A stretch of 64,000 nt of DNA, from contig JABXHW010000033.1 in NCBI GenBank assembly GCA_013373425.1, positions 60,117-124,116 of the forward strand. Direction: 5' to 3'. The position numbers and the translations under genes were made by a program. A model generated the notes under the pieces. It saw only the letters and a list, made by a program, of their open reading frames with translations. It made no database searches and had not been told where the DNA came from. Of the stretch, positions 1-8,652 are shown one piece after another (the first letter of the stretch is position 1; each line of letters opens with the position of its first letter). This DNA comes from Flavobacteriia bacterium (GTDB lineage Bacteria; Bacteroidota; Bacteroidia; Flavobacteriales; Schleiferiaceae).

Positions 1-259
1 GACGAATGGCATCATTTACACCTGTATGGCGAATGATTCCAGCATAACTTTGAGTGAGTAGAAAGCCAATGATGTACGCCATGCACGCGACTACCGTCTG
101 GCTCGCAACATCGTGTTCCGCTAATAAGGCAAGGTTGAAATTGTAAAACAACAGCGAGGCCACGAAGTAGGCCGCCGCCACCATGAACATGTCAAACCCT
201 AAGACGACCCATCTCGATAGGAAACGGTCGCCATACGTGCTGAGTAGTCTTCTGAGCAT
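1..259 (-). CDS. PglF/WbpM/FlaA1-type nucleoside-diphosphate-sugar 4,6-dehydratase, N-terminal fragment
   Basis: Only the N-terminal ~86 residues lie in the window; the gene runs off the left edge. The visible protein begins MLRRLLSTYGDRFLSRW and continues with hydrophobic helices (about residues 17-42 and 58-76), then a short loop with the sequence SYAGIIRHTGVNDAIR. This pattern (membrane helices followed by a Y-x-G-I-x-R-x-T segment) is typical of membrane-anchored UDP-GlcNAc 4,6-dehydratases that precede a Rossmann domain. I chose ATG 259; an in-frame ATG at 304 would add 15 residues. Given pglE, pglD and pglC homologues nearby, the inferred role is the first step of UDP-bacillosamine synthesis. 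The catalytic domain is outside the window, so inverting (FlaA1/PseB) and retaining (PglF) enzymes cannot be told apart. Confidence 0.75.
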   Translation of the reverse strand, partial: MLRRLLSTYGDRFLSRWVVLGFDMFMVAAAYFVASLLFYNFNLALLAEHDVASQTVVACMAYIIGFLLTQSYAGIIRHTGVNDAIR

Positions 260-561
260 ATTGGCTAATTGGTCCTTCCAAAAGTAAGCAAATTTGACAA
301 TCATCTTGTCTGACTTACGAAAAGAGAGGACATAACGGTTTCCCTTCTGCTTGAAAAAGCGCATCCGATTGAAAAGAAAGCACTAATTGATTCTGAGCCT
401 GGGAGGTGTAATATCCTTTGTTTCTATGGTGATCTGGGAAATCGATTTGTAAGCAGTTGTTTGCTTGGCTCTGGAAAAAGTCAATAGGCTTGCTCGGGCT
501 AATCTTTACAGCAATATCCTTCCGATAGCCTAAATTCGAACCTTGTAATGTCTAGATCATA
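260..561. other. Divergent intergenic region between the pglF-like gene and lhgO
   Basis: About 300 bases separate two divergently transcribed genes, so promoters for both must lie here. I see no convincing TTG-N17-23-TAnnTTTG promoter, hairpin terminator, RNA gene or small ORF with family features. The minus-strand 15-codon extension from ATG 304 is the only coding possibility I noticed. Confidence 0.5.
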
Positions 562-1776
562 ATGCAGAAATACGATTTGATTGTTATCGGAGGAGGAATT
601 GTGGGGATCGCTACTGCCTACAAGTGGCAATTGACCAACCCTAATTCAAGAGTTGTGGTCTTAGAAAAGGAAGGTGCACTTGCAAGACATCAAACGGGTC
701 GTAATAGTGGGGTCATTCACAGCGGCATCTACTACAAGCCTGGATCTCTAAAGGCTAAAACTTGTTTCGATGGTTATGCTCAGCTGGTTGAGTTCGCAAA
801 AGAACACAACGTTGCTCATGACATATGTGGAAAAGTCATTGTAGCTACCGATGAGTCAGAGCTTCCTCAAATCGATGCAATTCTTCAAAAGGGAAAAGAA
901 AACGGATTGGATGGTTTGAAAATTCTCGGTCCAGATGAAATCCGCGAAGTTGAACCAGAAGTGAATGGCGTGAAAGCGATTTTCGTCCCGCAAACTGGAA
1001 TTATCGACTATGTAGACTTTACGAACAAGATGGCGGCGAGAATCACAAATATTCAGAAAGACAGCGCTATTCTCAAGGGTTTCAATGTGGTTCGCATTAG
1101 GAATAAACCTTCAGGAACTACCATTGTAAAATCGGAGCGTGGAGAATTTGAAGCTCCCATTGTTATTGCTTGTGGTGGGTTAGAGTCAGACCGACTCGCA
1201 AAATTAGACGGTGTGGATGCAGGAATGAAGATCGTTCCATTCCGAGGAGACTACTACGACCTCACACCTCAAGGCCAACACAAAGTGAAGAACCTCATCT
1301 ACCCTGTTCCCAATCCGGAATTTCCATTCTTGGGCGTTCACTTTACTAGAATGATACATGGTGGAGTTGAATGCGGTCCCAATGCTGTATTCTCCTTCAA
1401 AAGAGAAGGCTATGATAAGACCTCCTTCAGCATTAAAGATTCGTTCGATGCACTCACCTATGGCGGCACGTGGAAGCTCTTCAAAACGCATTGGAAGCAT
1501 GGGATGGGGGAATACGAGCGGGCATTCTCGAAGGCGAAGTTTCTTCAGGCACTCCAGAAGTTGATACCTGGTCTTACCGACTCCGATATTACACCTGCTC
1601 GCGCTGGCGTTCGTGCTCAAGCGTTGAGCAACGACGGTAAATTAGTTGACGACTTCGTAATTCAAAAAGGAAACGGCGCAATTCATGTGCTGAATGCGCC
1701 GAGTCCTGCTGCAACTGCTAGTTTAGCTATTGCGGATGAGATATTGAATAGGATTGGGACCAACTACAACGAGTAA
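562..1776 (+). CDS. lhgO: L-2-hydroxyglutarate oxidase (LhgO/YgaF family)
   Basis: A 404-residue FAD-dependent oxidoreductase of the DAO fold. The dinucleotide-binding motif is at residues 8-15 (VIGGGIVG), and the family-typical GRNSGVIHSGIYYKPGSLKA lies at about 46-65. The C-terminal segment has RAGVRAQAL and a final NAPSPAATASLAIA, as in LhgO. The family oxidises L-2-hydroxyglutarate to 2-oxoglutarate and passes electrons to the membrane quinone pool; this is metabolite repair rather than glycan synthesis. Length matches the family (about 400). The gene is alone on the plus strand and ends 6 bp from the convergent wlbB, with no visible terminator between them. Function is assigned by family resemblance. 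Confidence 0.9.
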   Translation: MQKYDLIVIGGGIVGIATAYKWQLTNPNSRVVVLEKEGALARHQTGRNSGVIHSGIYYKPGSLKAKTCFDGYAQLVEFAKEHNVAHDICGKVIVATDESELPQIDAILQKGKENGLDGLKILGPDEIREVEPEVNGVKAIFVPQTGIIDYVDFTNKMAARITNIQKDSAILKGFNVVRIRNKPSGTTIVKSERGEFEAPIVIACGGLESDRLAKLDGVDAGMKIVPFRGDYYDLTPQGQHKVKNLIYPVPNPEFPFLGVHFTRMIHGGVECGPNAVFSFKREGYDKTSFSIKDSFDALTYGGTWKLFKTHWKHGMGEYERAFSKAKFLQALQKLIPGLTDSDITPARAGVRAQALSNDGKLVDDFVIQKGNGAIHVLNAPSPAATASLAIADEILNRIGTNYNE

Positions 1777-1782
1777 TTGACC

Positions 1783-2355
1783 CTACTTCACACGCTGTAC
1801 TTTTTTTCCTGACAGTTCATATTTCTGGCCACTTTCACGGCATTCAGCTATTCCTGATTCGTCAAAAATCAATTTATGACCATATTCACTTACCCAGCCA
1901 CTGAGCCTCGCAGGGTTACCGATAACTAAAGCATAGTTCGGCACCTCTTTCGTAACAACTGAACCGGCACCGATGAAGGCGTAATCACCGATATCATTCC
2001 CGCATACAATGGTCGCATTTGCTCCTACTGTGGCTCCTCTACCAACATGGGTCTTCATGAAATGGCCACGTCTATTTATAGCGCTCCTCGGGTTGATTAC
2101 ATTCGTGAACACACAAGAAGGGCCAAGAAATACGTCGTCTTCACAAGTCACTCCTGTATAGATAGAAACGTTATTCTGAACCTTGCAATTATTTCCCAGG
2201 ACTACACCAGGGCTCACAACCACATTTTGTCCGATGTTGCAACCGCTCCCAATCTCACATCCTGACATGACATGACTGAAATGCCAAATTTTAGTACCTA
2301 CCCCAATAGAGCATTCTTCGTCTATCACTGCAGTTTCATGTGCGAAGTAATCCAT
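1783..2355 (-). CDS. wlbB: UDP-2-acetamido-3-amino-2,3-dideoxyglucuronate N-acetyltransferase (WlbB/WbpD)
   Basis: A 190-residue left-handed beta-helix acetyltransferase. It has the family opening (HETAVIDEECSIGVGTKIWH, residues 6-25), repeated hexapeptides, and the loop CVFTNVINPRSAINRRGHF that distinguishes WbpD/WlbB from other hexapeptide enzymes. The family acetylates the 3-amino group of UDP-GlcNAc(3N)A using acetyl-CoA in the cytoplasm, on the way to 2,3-diacetamido uronic acids. It starts 9 bp after the stop of the WlbA-type dehydrogenase, so the two are a functional pair. It is the last gene of the leftward operon before lhgO. Confidence 0.88.
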   Translation of the reverse strand: MDYFAHETAVIDEECSIGVGTKIWHFSHVMSGCEIGSGCNIGQNVVVSPGVVLGNNCKVQNNVSIYTGVTCEDDVFLGPSCVFTNVINPRSAINRRGHFMKTHVGRGATVGANATIVCGNDIGDYAFIGAGSVVTKEVPNYALVIGNPARLSGWVSEYGHKLIFDESGIAECRESGQKYELSGKKVQRVK

Positions 2356-2364
2356 AATAAAATC

Positions 2365-3381
2365 TCAATCTAACGCCGCATTGTAAATGCGTTCGATAAT
2401 ATCTACTACCATCATGCCTTCGGTAGCATTTGTGGTAACGGTGTCCTTTCCTAATAGAGTATTGACAACGTTATCTATAACAAAGTGATGGTTGGCAGCT
2501 GATCCTCTGTAAGGTCCATAATTATTCGGTGGGTTAGTTGGATCTAATTCCGGCATTTGATAGTTCTCAATGTGGCAGTATTCTATTTCATTCATGTACT
2601 GACCACCAATCTTCAACGACCCTTTGCTGCCTATAACTGTAATCGAACTTTCCAAATTGGAGTCCCAAACTGAAGTGGAGAAGTGTATGGATCCCATACC
2701 TCCATTTACAAAGTCGAAGAGCACAGATCCAGAGTCTTCAAAATCAGTGAGTTGCTGGTGAGTAAAATCACGTATCTTAGACTGAATGTTCGTAATATCA
2801 CCGAATACCCAATACATGATATCAACGAAATGGCTGAATTGAGTAAATAAGCTTCCCCCATCGAGGTCTTTTGATCCCTTCCAATTACCTGCTTTGTAGT
2901 ATCGCTGATCTCGGTTCCAGAAGCAGTTAACTTGTACAATAAGAGGATCACCGATTATTTTTTGCGATACAATCTCTTTAAGCCACTTTGAAGGAGGACT
3001 GTATCTATTCTGTTTCACTACGAAAACTTGTTTAGCGTGATCTTCGGCCGTTGATATAACTTGCTCACATTCTTCTCTAGTGAGTCCCATCGGCTTCTCA
3101 ATGACCACATGACAGTTATGTTTTAATGCCTCCACAGCCAATGAGCAGTGTACACCATTTGGAGTTGCTATAGTCACCACATCGGGGTAATCTTCAGCAT
3201 CAAACATATCAATTATAGAAGAGTACGTAGGAACTCCATCGGGAATAAGGTCATCATCTAACGCTTTGCGATTAACCTCAACGATTGCCGAAAGATGGCA
3301 CGCTGGATGACCATTAATTATAGTCGCGTGTCGTCTTCCGATGTGTCCAAACCCAATAACGGCGAACTTCACTTTCTTCAT
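2365..3381 (-). CDS. wlbA: UDP-N-acetylglucosaminuronate 3-dehydrogenase (WlbA/WbpB, Gfo/Idh/MocA family)
   Basis: A 338-residue NAD(P)-dependent dehydrogenase. The Rossmann motif is VIGFGHIGRRHA at residues 8-19, the hallmark EKP is at 95-97, and a substrate segment WKGSKDLDGGSLFTQFSHFVD shows the D-GG-x4-Q-x-S-H pattern (in place of the more usual GG-x4-H). WlbA/WbpB enzymes oxidise C3 of UDP-GlcNAcA, after which a PLP aminotransferase (WlbC/WbpE) and WlbB act. wlbB follows immediately. No clearly dedicated WlbC is present, so an aminotransferase elsewhere in the locus or genome must serve. The 118-bp gap before it (3382-3499) shows no clear promoter. Confidence 0.85.
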   Translation of the reverse strand: MKKVKFAVIGFGHIGRRHATIINGHPACHLSAIVEVNRKALDDDLIPDGVPTYSSIIDMFDAEDYPDVVTIATPNGVHCSLAVEALKHNCHVVIEKPMGLTREECEQVISTAEDHAKQVFVVKQNRYSPPSKWLKEIVSQKIIGDPLIVQVNCFWNRDQRYYKAGNWKGSKDLDGGSLFTQFSHFVDIMYWVFGDITNIQSKIRDFTHQQLTDFEDSGSVLFDFVNGGMGSIHFSTSVWDSNLESSITVIGSKGSLKIGGQYMNEIEYCHIENYQMPELDPTNPPNNYGPYRGSAANHHFVIDNVVNTLLGKDTVTTNATEGMMVVDIIERIYNAALD

Positions 3382-3499
3382 TTCGTAGAAGTATTCGAAT
3401 GGTTGGGCGTAAGATTGTGGATAATAATGGCTGCTATATTTCCCATTAAATGAGTGATGAAGATTGCTCTACAAATATGGTTTTGGATTTAGATAACGT

Positions 3500-4393
3500 C
3501 TATCGATTTAATACATCAACTCCCGGTTTGTACAACTCCGCTATTCGCATTAGATATTCGCCATATCCTGACTTCATTAGAGGTTTGGCAAGCTCCAACA
3601 ACTTTTGACGATCAATGAAACCCATTCTGTACGCTGTTTCTTCAATGCATCCCACTTTCAAGCCCTGTCTATTCTCAAGAACCTGAACAAATTGAGCAGC
3701 TTGTTGAAGTGAATTGAAAGTTCCCGTATCCAGCCAAGCTGTACCTCGATCAAGAATACCAACATTTAATTTACCACGTTCCAAATACTCCTTATTCACA
3801 TCTGTGATTTCGTACTCCCCACGGGCCGATGGTCTAATATTCTTTGCTATCTCAACAACTTCATTGTCGTAAAAATAAAGGCCTGGTACTGCATAGTTCG
3901 ACTTTGGATTTTCGGGCTTCTCCTCGATTGATTTAGCCTTGTTATGCTCATCGAATTCAACCACACCGTAACGCTCTGGGTCGCTTACCCGATAGGCAAA
4001 TACCACACCGCCTTCTGGGTTACAAGAATCCTGTAACAAACGACGTAATCCCGACCCATAGAATATGTTGTCGCCTAATATTAGAGCGACAGAATCATCA
4101 CCGATAAAATCTTGCCCAAGCACAAAGGCCTGAGCAAGGCCATTTGGCTCATGTTGAACTACATATTCAAACCTGCACCCAATTCTACTACCATCGCCCA
4201 ACAACTTCTTAAAAAGTTCTTGATCATGTGGTGTCGTGATAATCAATATTTCATTGATACCCGCCATCATGAGTGTATTAAGCGGATAGTAAATCATCGG
4301 TTTATCATAAACCGGCATCAACTGCTTGGAAATTGAAACGGTCAATGGGTGAAGTCTGGTGCCTGAGCCCCCAGCGAGTATAATTCCTTTCAT
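3500..4393 (-). CDS. rfbA: Glucose-1-phosphate thymidylyltransferase
   Basis: A 297-residue sugar nucleotidyltransferase. The signature [11 protein letters not shown] is at residues 8-18 and [16 protein letters not shown] at 23-38. It has the internal [10 protein letters not shown] and the conserved [20 protein letters not shown]. RmlA makes dTDP-glucose from dTTP and glucose 1-phosphate, feeding dTDP-rhamnose (rfbC, rfbD at 38-40 kb) and the FdtA/FdtB branch (23-29 kb). The next enzyme, dTDP-glucose 4,6-dehydratase (RmlB), is not in the window. It lies 34 bp after the pglC-like gene. Confidence 0.95.
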   Translation of the reverse strand: MKGIILAGGSGTRLHPLTVSISKQLMPVYDKPMIYYPLNTLMMAGINEILIITTPHDQELFKKLLGDGSRIGCRFEYVVQHEPNGLAQAFVLGQDFIGDDSVALILGDNIFYGSGLRRLLQDSCNPEGGVVFAYRVSDPERYGVVEFDEHNKAKSIEEKPENPKSNYAVPGLYFYDNEVVEIAKNIRPSARGEYEITDVNKEYLERGKLNVGILDRGTAWLDTGTFNSLQQAAQFVQVLENRQGLKVGCIEETAYRMGFIDRQKLLELAKPLMKSGYGEYLMRIAELYKPGVDVLNR

Positions 4394-4427
4394 GTTGGTA
4401 TGATGCTAATCATGATATATATGGCCT

Positions 4428-5042
4428 TCATTTAGACCCTTTAAATTTGGTCATAGAAACACCTCCATCTTCAGAGATGCCTTGTCTCTTCAAGACTTGT
4501 ATTATTGTTCTGGCTATGATTCTCATATCAAGAAAGAAGCCCACCTTTTCGGTGTAAACAACATCCAACTCAAACTTGTCTTCCCAAGATAAAGTGTTTC
4601 TGCCGTTCACTTGAGCCCAGCCTGTGATGCCTGGTTTCACAGTATGTCTTAACTGCTGCCGACTATTATACAAGGGAAGATACTCCATCAACAGTGGACG
4701 AGGTCCTACAAAGCTCATATCGCCTTTCAGAACATTTATTATCTGAAGTAGTTCGTCCAAACTCCAAGACCTTACCTTCTTTCCTATGGGAGTGATTCTC
4801 GCTTCATCTGGCAGTGGTTCACCATTGGAATCGTACAAGTCTTTCATAGTCTTATACTTAATAATTCTAAATGGTCGTCCATTTCGTCCAGGTCGTTGTT
4901 GTAGGAAGAAGGGAGTTCCCCCATTGTAGTACATCAACAGCAAGGCTGTGAAGGCAAGGACAGGTGAAAGCAACAATAGTAGCACTAAGGCCAAACAGAA
5001 GTCAAAGGTTCGTTTTACAACATTGAGATAGATGAATTTCAC
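4428..5042 (-). CDS. pglC: Initiating phosphoglycosyl transferase (PglC-type, short form)
   Basis: A 204-residue monotopic phosphoglycosyl transferase. One N-terminal re-entrant hydrophobic segment lies at about 14-37, followed by [17 protein letters not shown] (50-66), the catalytic Asp-Glu pair in SWSLDELLQ (D96-E97), and FVGPRPLL plus [18 protein letters not shown]. The size matches PglC rather than the long WcaJ/WbaP form with extra membrane helices. It transfers a sugar phosphate from a UDP-sugar to undecaprenyl phosphate at the inner membrane and so starts each repeat unit. The start is GTG 5042, overlapping the stop of pglE in a GTGA. Neighbouring pglE/pglD genes suggest the substrate is UDP-N,N'-diacetylbacillosamine. 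Confidence 0.88.
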   Translation of the reverse strand: MKFIYLNVVKRTFDFCLALVLLLLLSPVLAFTALLLMYYNGGTPFFLQQRPGRNGRPFRIIKYKTMKDLYDSNGEPLPDEARITPIGKKVRSWSLDELLQIINVLKGDMSFVGPRPLLMEYLPLYNSRQQLRHTVKPGITGWAQVNGRNTLSWEDKFELDVVYTEKVGFFLDMRIIARTIIQVLKRQGISEDGGVSMTKFKGSK

Positions 5043-6190
5043 ACGAACTCATTTTTCAGTTCATCCAATACGCCAACTATCCTAGTCCATTGCTCATCCG
5101 TTAGATTCGAGCCACTCGGTAAACACAACCCCTTTGCGAATAAATCATCTGACGTGCCATTTTCAAACATTCTAGCACCAGCAAAAACTGGTTGAAGGTG
5201 CATCGGCTTCCACAATGGACGGCATTCGATATTGGCATTCTGCATGCGCAATCGAACGATTTCTCGTGTAAGCCCATTGTTCTTTTCGGGATCAATTAAA
5301 ATGCAGGTAAGCCAGCGGTTGGAGTAGGAATTAGAAAGCTCTTCTTGAAATTCGATGTGAAATCCGGAGTTGTTCCAATCCTGGAAATAGCTCTTATACT
5401 TCTCAAAAACGCTTCGCCTGGCTTCCACTCTCAATTGTAAAACCTTCATCTGCCCGCGACCGATACCCGCTAAGATATTGCTCATTCGATAGTTGTAACC
5501 GATGTGACTGTGCTCGTAATGCGGCGCGTCATCTCTTGCCTGAGTGCTTAAAAAACGGGTTTGTTCAATGGCATCCTTCGATTGGGATACCAAGGCACCG
5601 CCACCTGAGGTTGTTATGATTTTATTTCCATTGAAGCTCAATACTCCAAATTCACCAAACCGAGCGCAGGGCCGATTTTCATAAGTAGAGCCCAATGCTT
5701 CAGCTGCATCTTCAATAATTGGGATGTCGTATTTATTTGCGACCGCTTGTATTTCATGCATTTTCGCTGGCATACCATACAAATGGACTACGATCATAGC
5801 CTTCGGATGAATTCCTTCGGATCTAAGAGTTTCTATGGCCTCCTCCAAAGTGTCGGGATCCATGTTCCATGTATCTCTCTCCGAATCAACGAAGACAGGA
5901 TGTGCCCCGACATAGGCTATTGGATTGGCACTAGCGGCAAATGTAAAGCTCTGACATAGAACGTGGTCCCCATGAGATACGCCGAGTTGTATTAGCGCTA
6001 AATGAAGGGCCGCTGTACCTGATGAAAGTGCAGCCACTTCACCTCCATCGAGGTATTCTGAAATATCAGATTCAAAACCGTTAACATTAGGACCTAGAGG
6101 AGCTATCCAGTTAGAATCAAAGGCTGAGTTTACGAATTCAATCTCCTCCCTTCCTAAGTGTGGAGATGAAAGCCATATTTTCTCTTGCAT
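5039..6190 (-). CDS. pglE: PglE-type UDP-4-amino-sugar aminotransferase (DegT/DnrJ/EryC1/StrS)
   Basis: A 383-residue PLP enzyme. The opening [20 protein letters not shown] is characteristic of PglE relatives. [11 protein letters not shown] is at 56-66, the PLP-contacting EDAAEALGS at 160-168, and the Schiff-base lysine is K190 in [14 protein letters not shown]. PglE converts the 4-keto sugar from PglF to a 4-amino sugar using glutamate. It sits between the pglD-like genes and the pglC-like transferase, as in bacillosamine loci. The alternative (WbpE/WlbC role in the 3-amino-uronate pathway) is less likely from its N-terminus, but cannot be excluded, since no other candidate is seen for that step. 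Confidence 0.85.
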   Translation of the reverse strand: MQEKIWLSSPHLGREEIEFVNSAFDSNWIAPLGPNVNGFESDISEYLDGGEVAALSSGTAALHLALIQLGVSHGDHVLCQSFTFAASANPIAYVGAHPVFVDSERDTWNMDPDTLEEAIETLRSEGIHPKAMIVVHLYGMPAKMHEIQAVANKYDIPIIEDAAEALGSTYENRPCARFGEFGVLSFNGNKIITTSGGGALVSQSKDAIEQTRFLSTQARDDAPHYEHSHIGYNYRMSNILAGIGRGQMKVLQLRVEARRSVFEKYKSYFQDWNNSGFHIEFQEELSNSYSNRWLTCILIDPEKNNGLTREIVRLRMQNANIECRPLWKPMHLQPVFAGARMFENGTSDDLFAKGLCLPSGSNLTDEQWTRIVGVLDELKNEFV

Positions 6191-6243
6191 AAACCTGAAT
6201 TATGGTACTGCGTTTTCGACGCTAGAATTAAATATTGAAGCCT

Positions 6244-6819
6244 TTACTGTGGCCTTGCAGGAACACCAACATACACACTCCTCGGTGGCACATCTTTAGT
6301 GACTACCGCACCTGCTCCTATGGTACATCCCTCACCAATAGTCAGTCCAGGAAGAACAGTGACTCCAGTGCCTAAAAATGCCCCTCGTCCAATGCGGACG
6401 TTGCCTCCCAAATTAACGGATGGCATTAAAGAAGCAAATGAGCTAATGATGCAATTATGTCCAATGGTGCAATTGAGATTGACAATTACAAATTCCCCAA
6501 TTTTCACCTCGGTGGTTATTACCGTACCTGGACAAATTACAGACCCTTTGCCCACTGAAATGCTATCTGAATCTACCAAAATCGCAGATGGATGAAAGAG
6601 TGTTGCATAGGAGGTTGCCGGGTTCAAACGACTGAAAATCTCTTCACGCGTTCGACTACTGCCAATCGCTATCAGAACTTCGCCTTCCTTCAATACAGAA
6701 TTGATGTGATTTTCGCTGTTATCATCGAGAAAACCATCGACAAAATATCCACATGCAGGCGCCATAGCGGCTACTTCTTTACCAAATCCGCCGTTCCCAG
6801 CTATGATGAGTTTTTTCAT
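6244..6819 (-). CDS. NeuD/PglD-family sugar O/N-acyltransferase, second copy
   Basis: A 191-residue protein with an N-terminal nucleotide-sugar binding region (LIIAGNGGFGKEVAAM) and a C-terminal left-handed beta helix. The helix includes NLNCTIGHNCIISSFASL, with the conserved catalytic-type His, and ends VPPRSVYVGVPARP. The family acetylates 4-amino UDP-sugars (PglD) or sialic-acid-type substrates (NeuD). It overlaps the upstream paralogue by 4 bp and precedes pglE by about 50 bp. Two adjacent family members suggest either a duplicated PglD or two acylations on different substrates. This copy departs further from canonical PglD than its neighbour. Confidence 0.78.
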   Translation of the reverse strand: MKKLIIAGNGGFGKEVAAMAPACGYFVDGFLDDNSENHINSVLKEGEVLIAIGSSRTREEIFSRLNPATSYATLFHPSAILVDSDSISVGKGSVICPGTVITTEVKIGEFVIVNLNCTIGHNCIISSFASLMPSVNLGGNVRIGRGAFLGTGVTVLPGLTIGEGCTIGAGAVVTKDVPPRSVYVGVPARPQ

Positions 6820-7418
6820 GATAATGATCTTGCTGGGTTACCCACAACTGTCGTATTATCAAGCACGTCTCTGAGTACCGTAGACCCAGCACCTATGATA
6901 CAGTTTCGGCCAACTCTCACTCCTGGAATTATCGTTGCTCCTGCTCCAATAAATGAGCCTTCACCAACATGCACATCGCCACAGAGTGTTCCATTGGGTG
7001 CGACATGAACAAAGTCGCCGATTACACAGTCATGATCAATACTAGCCGAAGTATTAATAACCACATGCGCACCAATGGTAGTACCATCATTAATCACACT
7101 GCCTGGCATTACTATAGTGCCTTGATTGATATTCACATCAGGTCCAACCACTGCATAATTACTCACGAGTTTGGCATAGTTCGATTCTGGAAACTTTTTT
7201 GCGATGCTCTTACGAATATCATTACTCCCAATTCCAATGAAGATGGCTGTATCTGAGTGAGATGCTAATATTGATGTTCTATGAACTGAGAGACCTGCAA
7301 ATGAGGATTTCGATTCATCGTCATCTATGAATCCACTACATTCAAACCCTAATTCATTGGCAACCTGAAGCACGACTTTTCCGTGTCCGCTTGCACCATA
7401 AATCAACAATTTATCCAT
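6816..7418 (-). CDS. pglD: PglD-like UDP-4-amino-sugar N-acetyltransferase
   Basis: A 200-residue enzyme with a Rossmann-like N-terminus (LLIYGASGHGKVVLQVA) and a hexapeptide beta-helix carrying NTSASIDHDCVIGDFVHVAP, the region around the active-site His in PglD. It ends with the typical TTVVGNPARSLS. PglD uses acetyl-CoA to acetylate the C4 amine of UDP-4-amino-4,6-dideoxy-GlcNAc, giving UDP-N,N'-diacetylbacillosamine. It overlaps the glycosyltransferase upstream by 8 bp and the second pglD-like gene downstream by 4 bp. This is the better PglD candidate of the pair. Confidence 0.82.
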   Translation of the reverse strand: MDKLLIYGASGHGKVVLQVANELGFECSGFIDDDESKSSFAGLSVHRTSILASHSDTAIFIGIGSNDIRKSIAKKFPESNYAKLVSNYAVVGPDVNINQGTIVMPGSVINDGTTIGAHVVINTSASIDHDCVIGDFVHVAPNGTLCGDVHVGEGSFIGAGATIIPGVRVGRNCIIGAGSTVLRDVLDNTTVVGNPARSLS

Positions 7419-8652
7419 TTTTCACCTCGCTTAGAGCTTGAGTATATAGTTCGGCTAATACTTGGCGGTCGAAGTGCTGCTTCGCATAATTGTAGCCATT
7501 CAAACCCATCGCACTCAAGTCATTCACTTCATCCTTAAGGTAGCGTATTTTCTTAGCGATCTCCACAGCGTTCTCCGGCTCGGCAAATACACCACAATTT
7601 GCATTCTCAACAAGCTCTCTCGACACCCCATCAATGCAGAGGAGAACAGGACGTTTACACGCCATGTAATCAAAGGTCTTGTTCGAGTAAATCGTCTTGA
7701 ACGTGTCAACTTTTTTTAGCACAGAGGCTCCTACATCTGATGCGAGAATATACTTGAACACTTCAGCTTTGGGAACTGGATCAACGAATACAACATTCGT
7801 CAATTGTCTCTCGGCGGCGCTCTCCTTAAGCTTGTCCTTCTCCATGCCGCCTCCTACCAACTGTATAACCACATTAGAATCCATTAACAACTCCGCAGCA
7901 TCGAGGAGTTGCCATAAGTGGTTTGCGACACCATGAGCACCCACATAGGTCACAACGAATTTATCTTTCATGCCGTGCTTCGCCCTAAATTCATCAGGAT
8001 CAAAACTAGAAAGTAGTGTATCAGAAAGTCGAAAATCCGCCGCATTAGGGATGAAAATGACTTTATTCTCAGGTACATTTTTATTCTCGATAAGCTTCTT
8101 CTTAAACGCTGGAGTGAGCACATTGATCAATCGTGCTCTCTTATAAATGTACCCTTCAAAGAAATATGCGAGTTTAATGATGAGCTTATTTTTAACCACT
8201 CCGCTATCAATAGCTGATTCCGGCCAAAGGTCTCGAACTTCGAACACATAAGGCACGCGCTTAAACCATCGTAGAACAACAGCTGTTATGCCTACGAATA
8301 ATGGCGGGGAGGTTACCACGATTACATCTGGCTTGAATTTCAGCTTAAATAGTCCGCCTAATATGGAGTAAAAGACGAAGGAAAAATAAGCCCACAGTCT
8401 CCCGATAAAGTTTGCATTGTAATTTTCAGAAACCTTACACCGCAGTACATTGAGGTTCTCCTGATACTCAACCCATTTAAAACTTTTGCCTCTATACTGT
8501 TCTGGAACTTTTCCCGTGATGTAATTTACAGTACCCGCAAGAACAACAACTTCGTGTCCAGCTTCAACCCAGCTTTTCGTCATCTCATTAAAGCGAGAGC
8601 CACCTGGATCATCCTTCTCTAAGAAATATTGATGTATTAGGAGTATCTTCAT
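7411..8652 (-). CDS. GT4-family glycosyltransferase (WbuB-like)
   Basis: A 413-residue GT-B protein. The N-terminal domain begins MKILLIHQYFLEKDDPGGSR, with the family loop GGSRFNEMTKSW, then EVRDLWPESAI, usual for WbuB-like transferases. The C-terminal half has FVVTYVGAHGVANHL and the nucleotide-sugar region around VLLCIDGVSRELVENANCGVFAEPEN. A hydrophobic patch (about 86-105) probably anchors it to the membrane. Next to pglC/D/E it is a good candidate for adding the second sugar to Und-PP-bacillosamine. The sugar specificity cannot be read from the sequence. It overlaps the heparinase-like gene in an ATGA. Confidence 0.85.
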   Translation of the reverse strand: MKILLIHQYFLEKDDPGGSRFNEMTKSWVEAGHEVVVLAGTVNYITGKVPEQYRGKSFKWVEYQENLNVLRCKVSENYNANFIGRLWAYFSFVFYSILGGLFKLKFKPDVIVVTSPPLFVGITAVVLRWFKRVPYVFEVRDLWPESAIDSGVVKNKLIIKLAYFFEGYIYKRARLINVLTPAFKKKLIENKNVPENKVIFIPNAADFRLSDTLLSSFDPDEFRAKHGMKDKFVVTYVGAHGVANHLWQLLDAAELLMDSNVVIQLVGGGMEKDKLKESAAERQLTNVVFVDPVPKAEVFKYILASDVGASVLKKVDTFKTIYSNKTFDYMACKRPVLLCIDGVSRELVENANCGVFAEPENAVEIAKKIRYLKDEVNDLSAMGLNGYNYAKQHFDRQVLAELYTQALSEVKNG

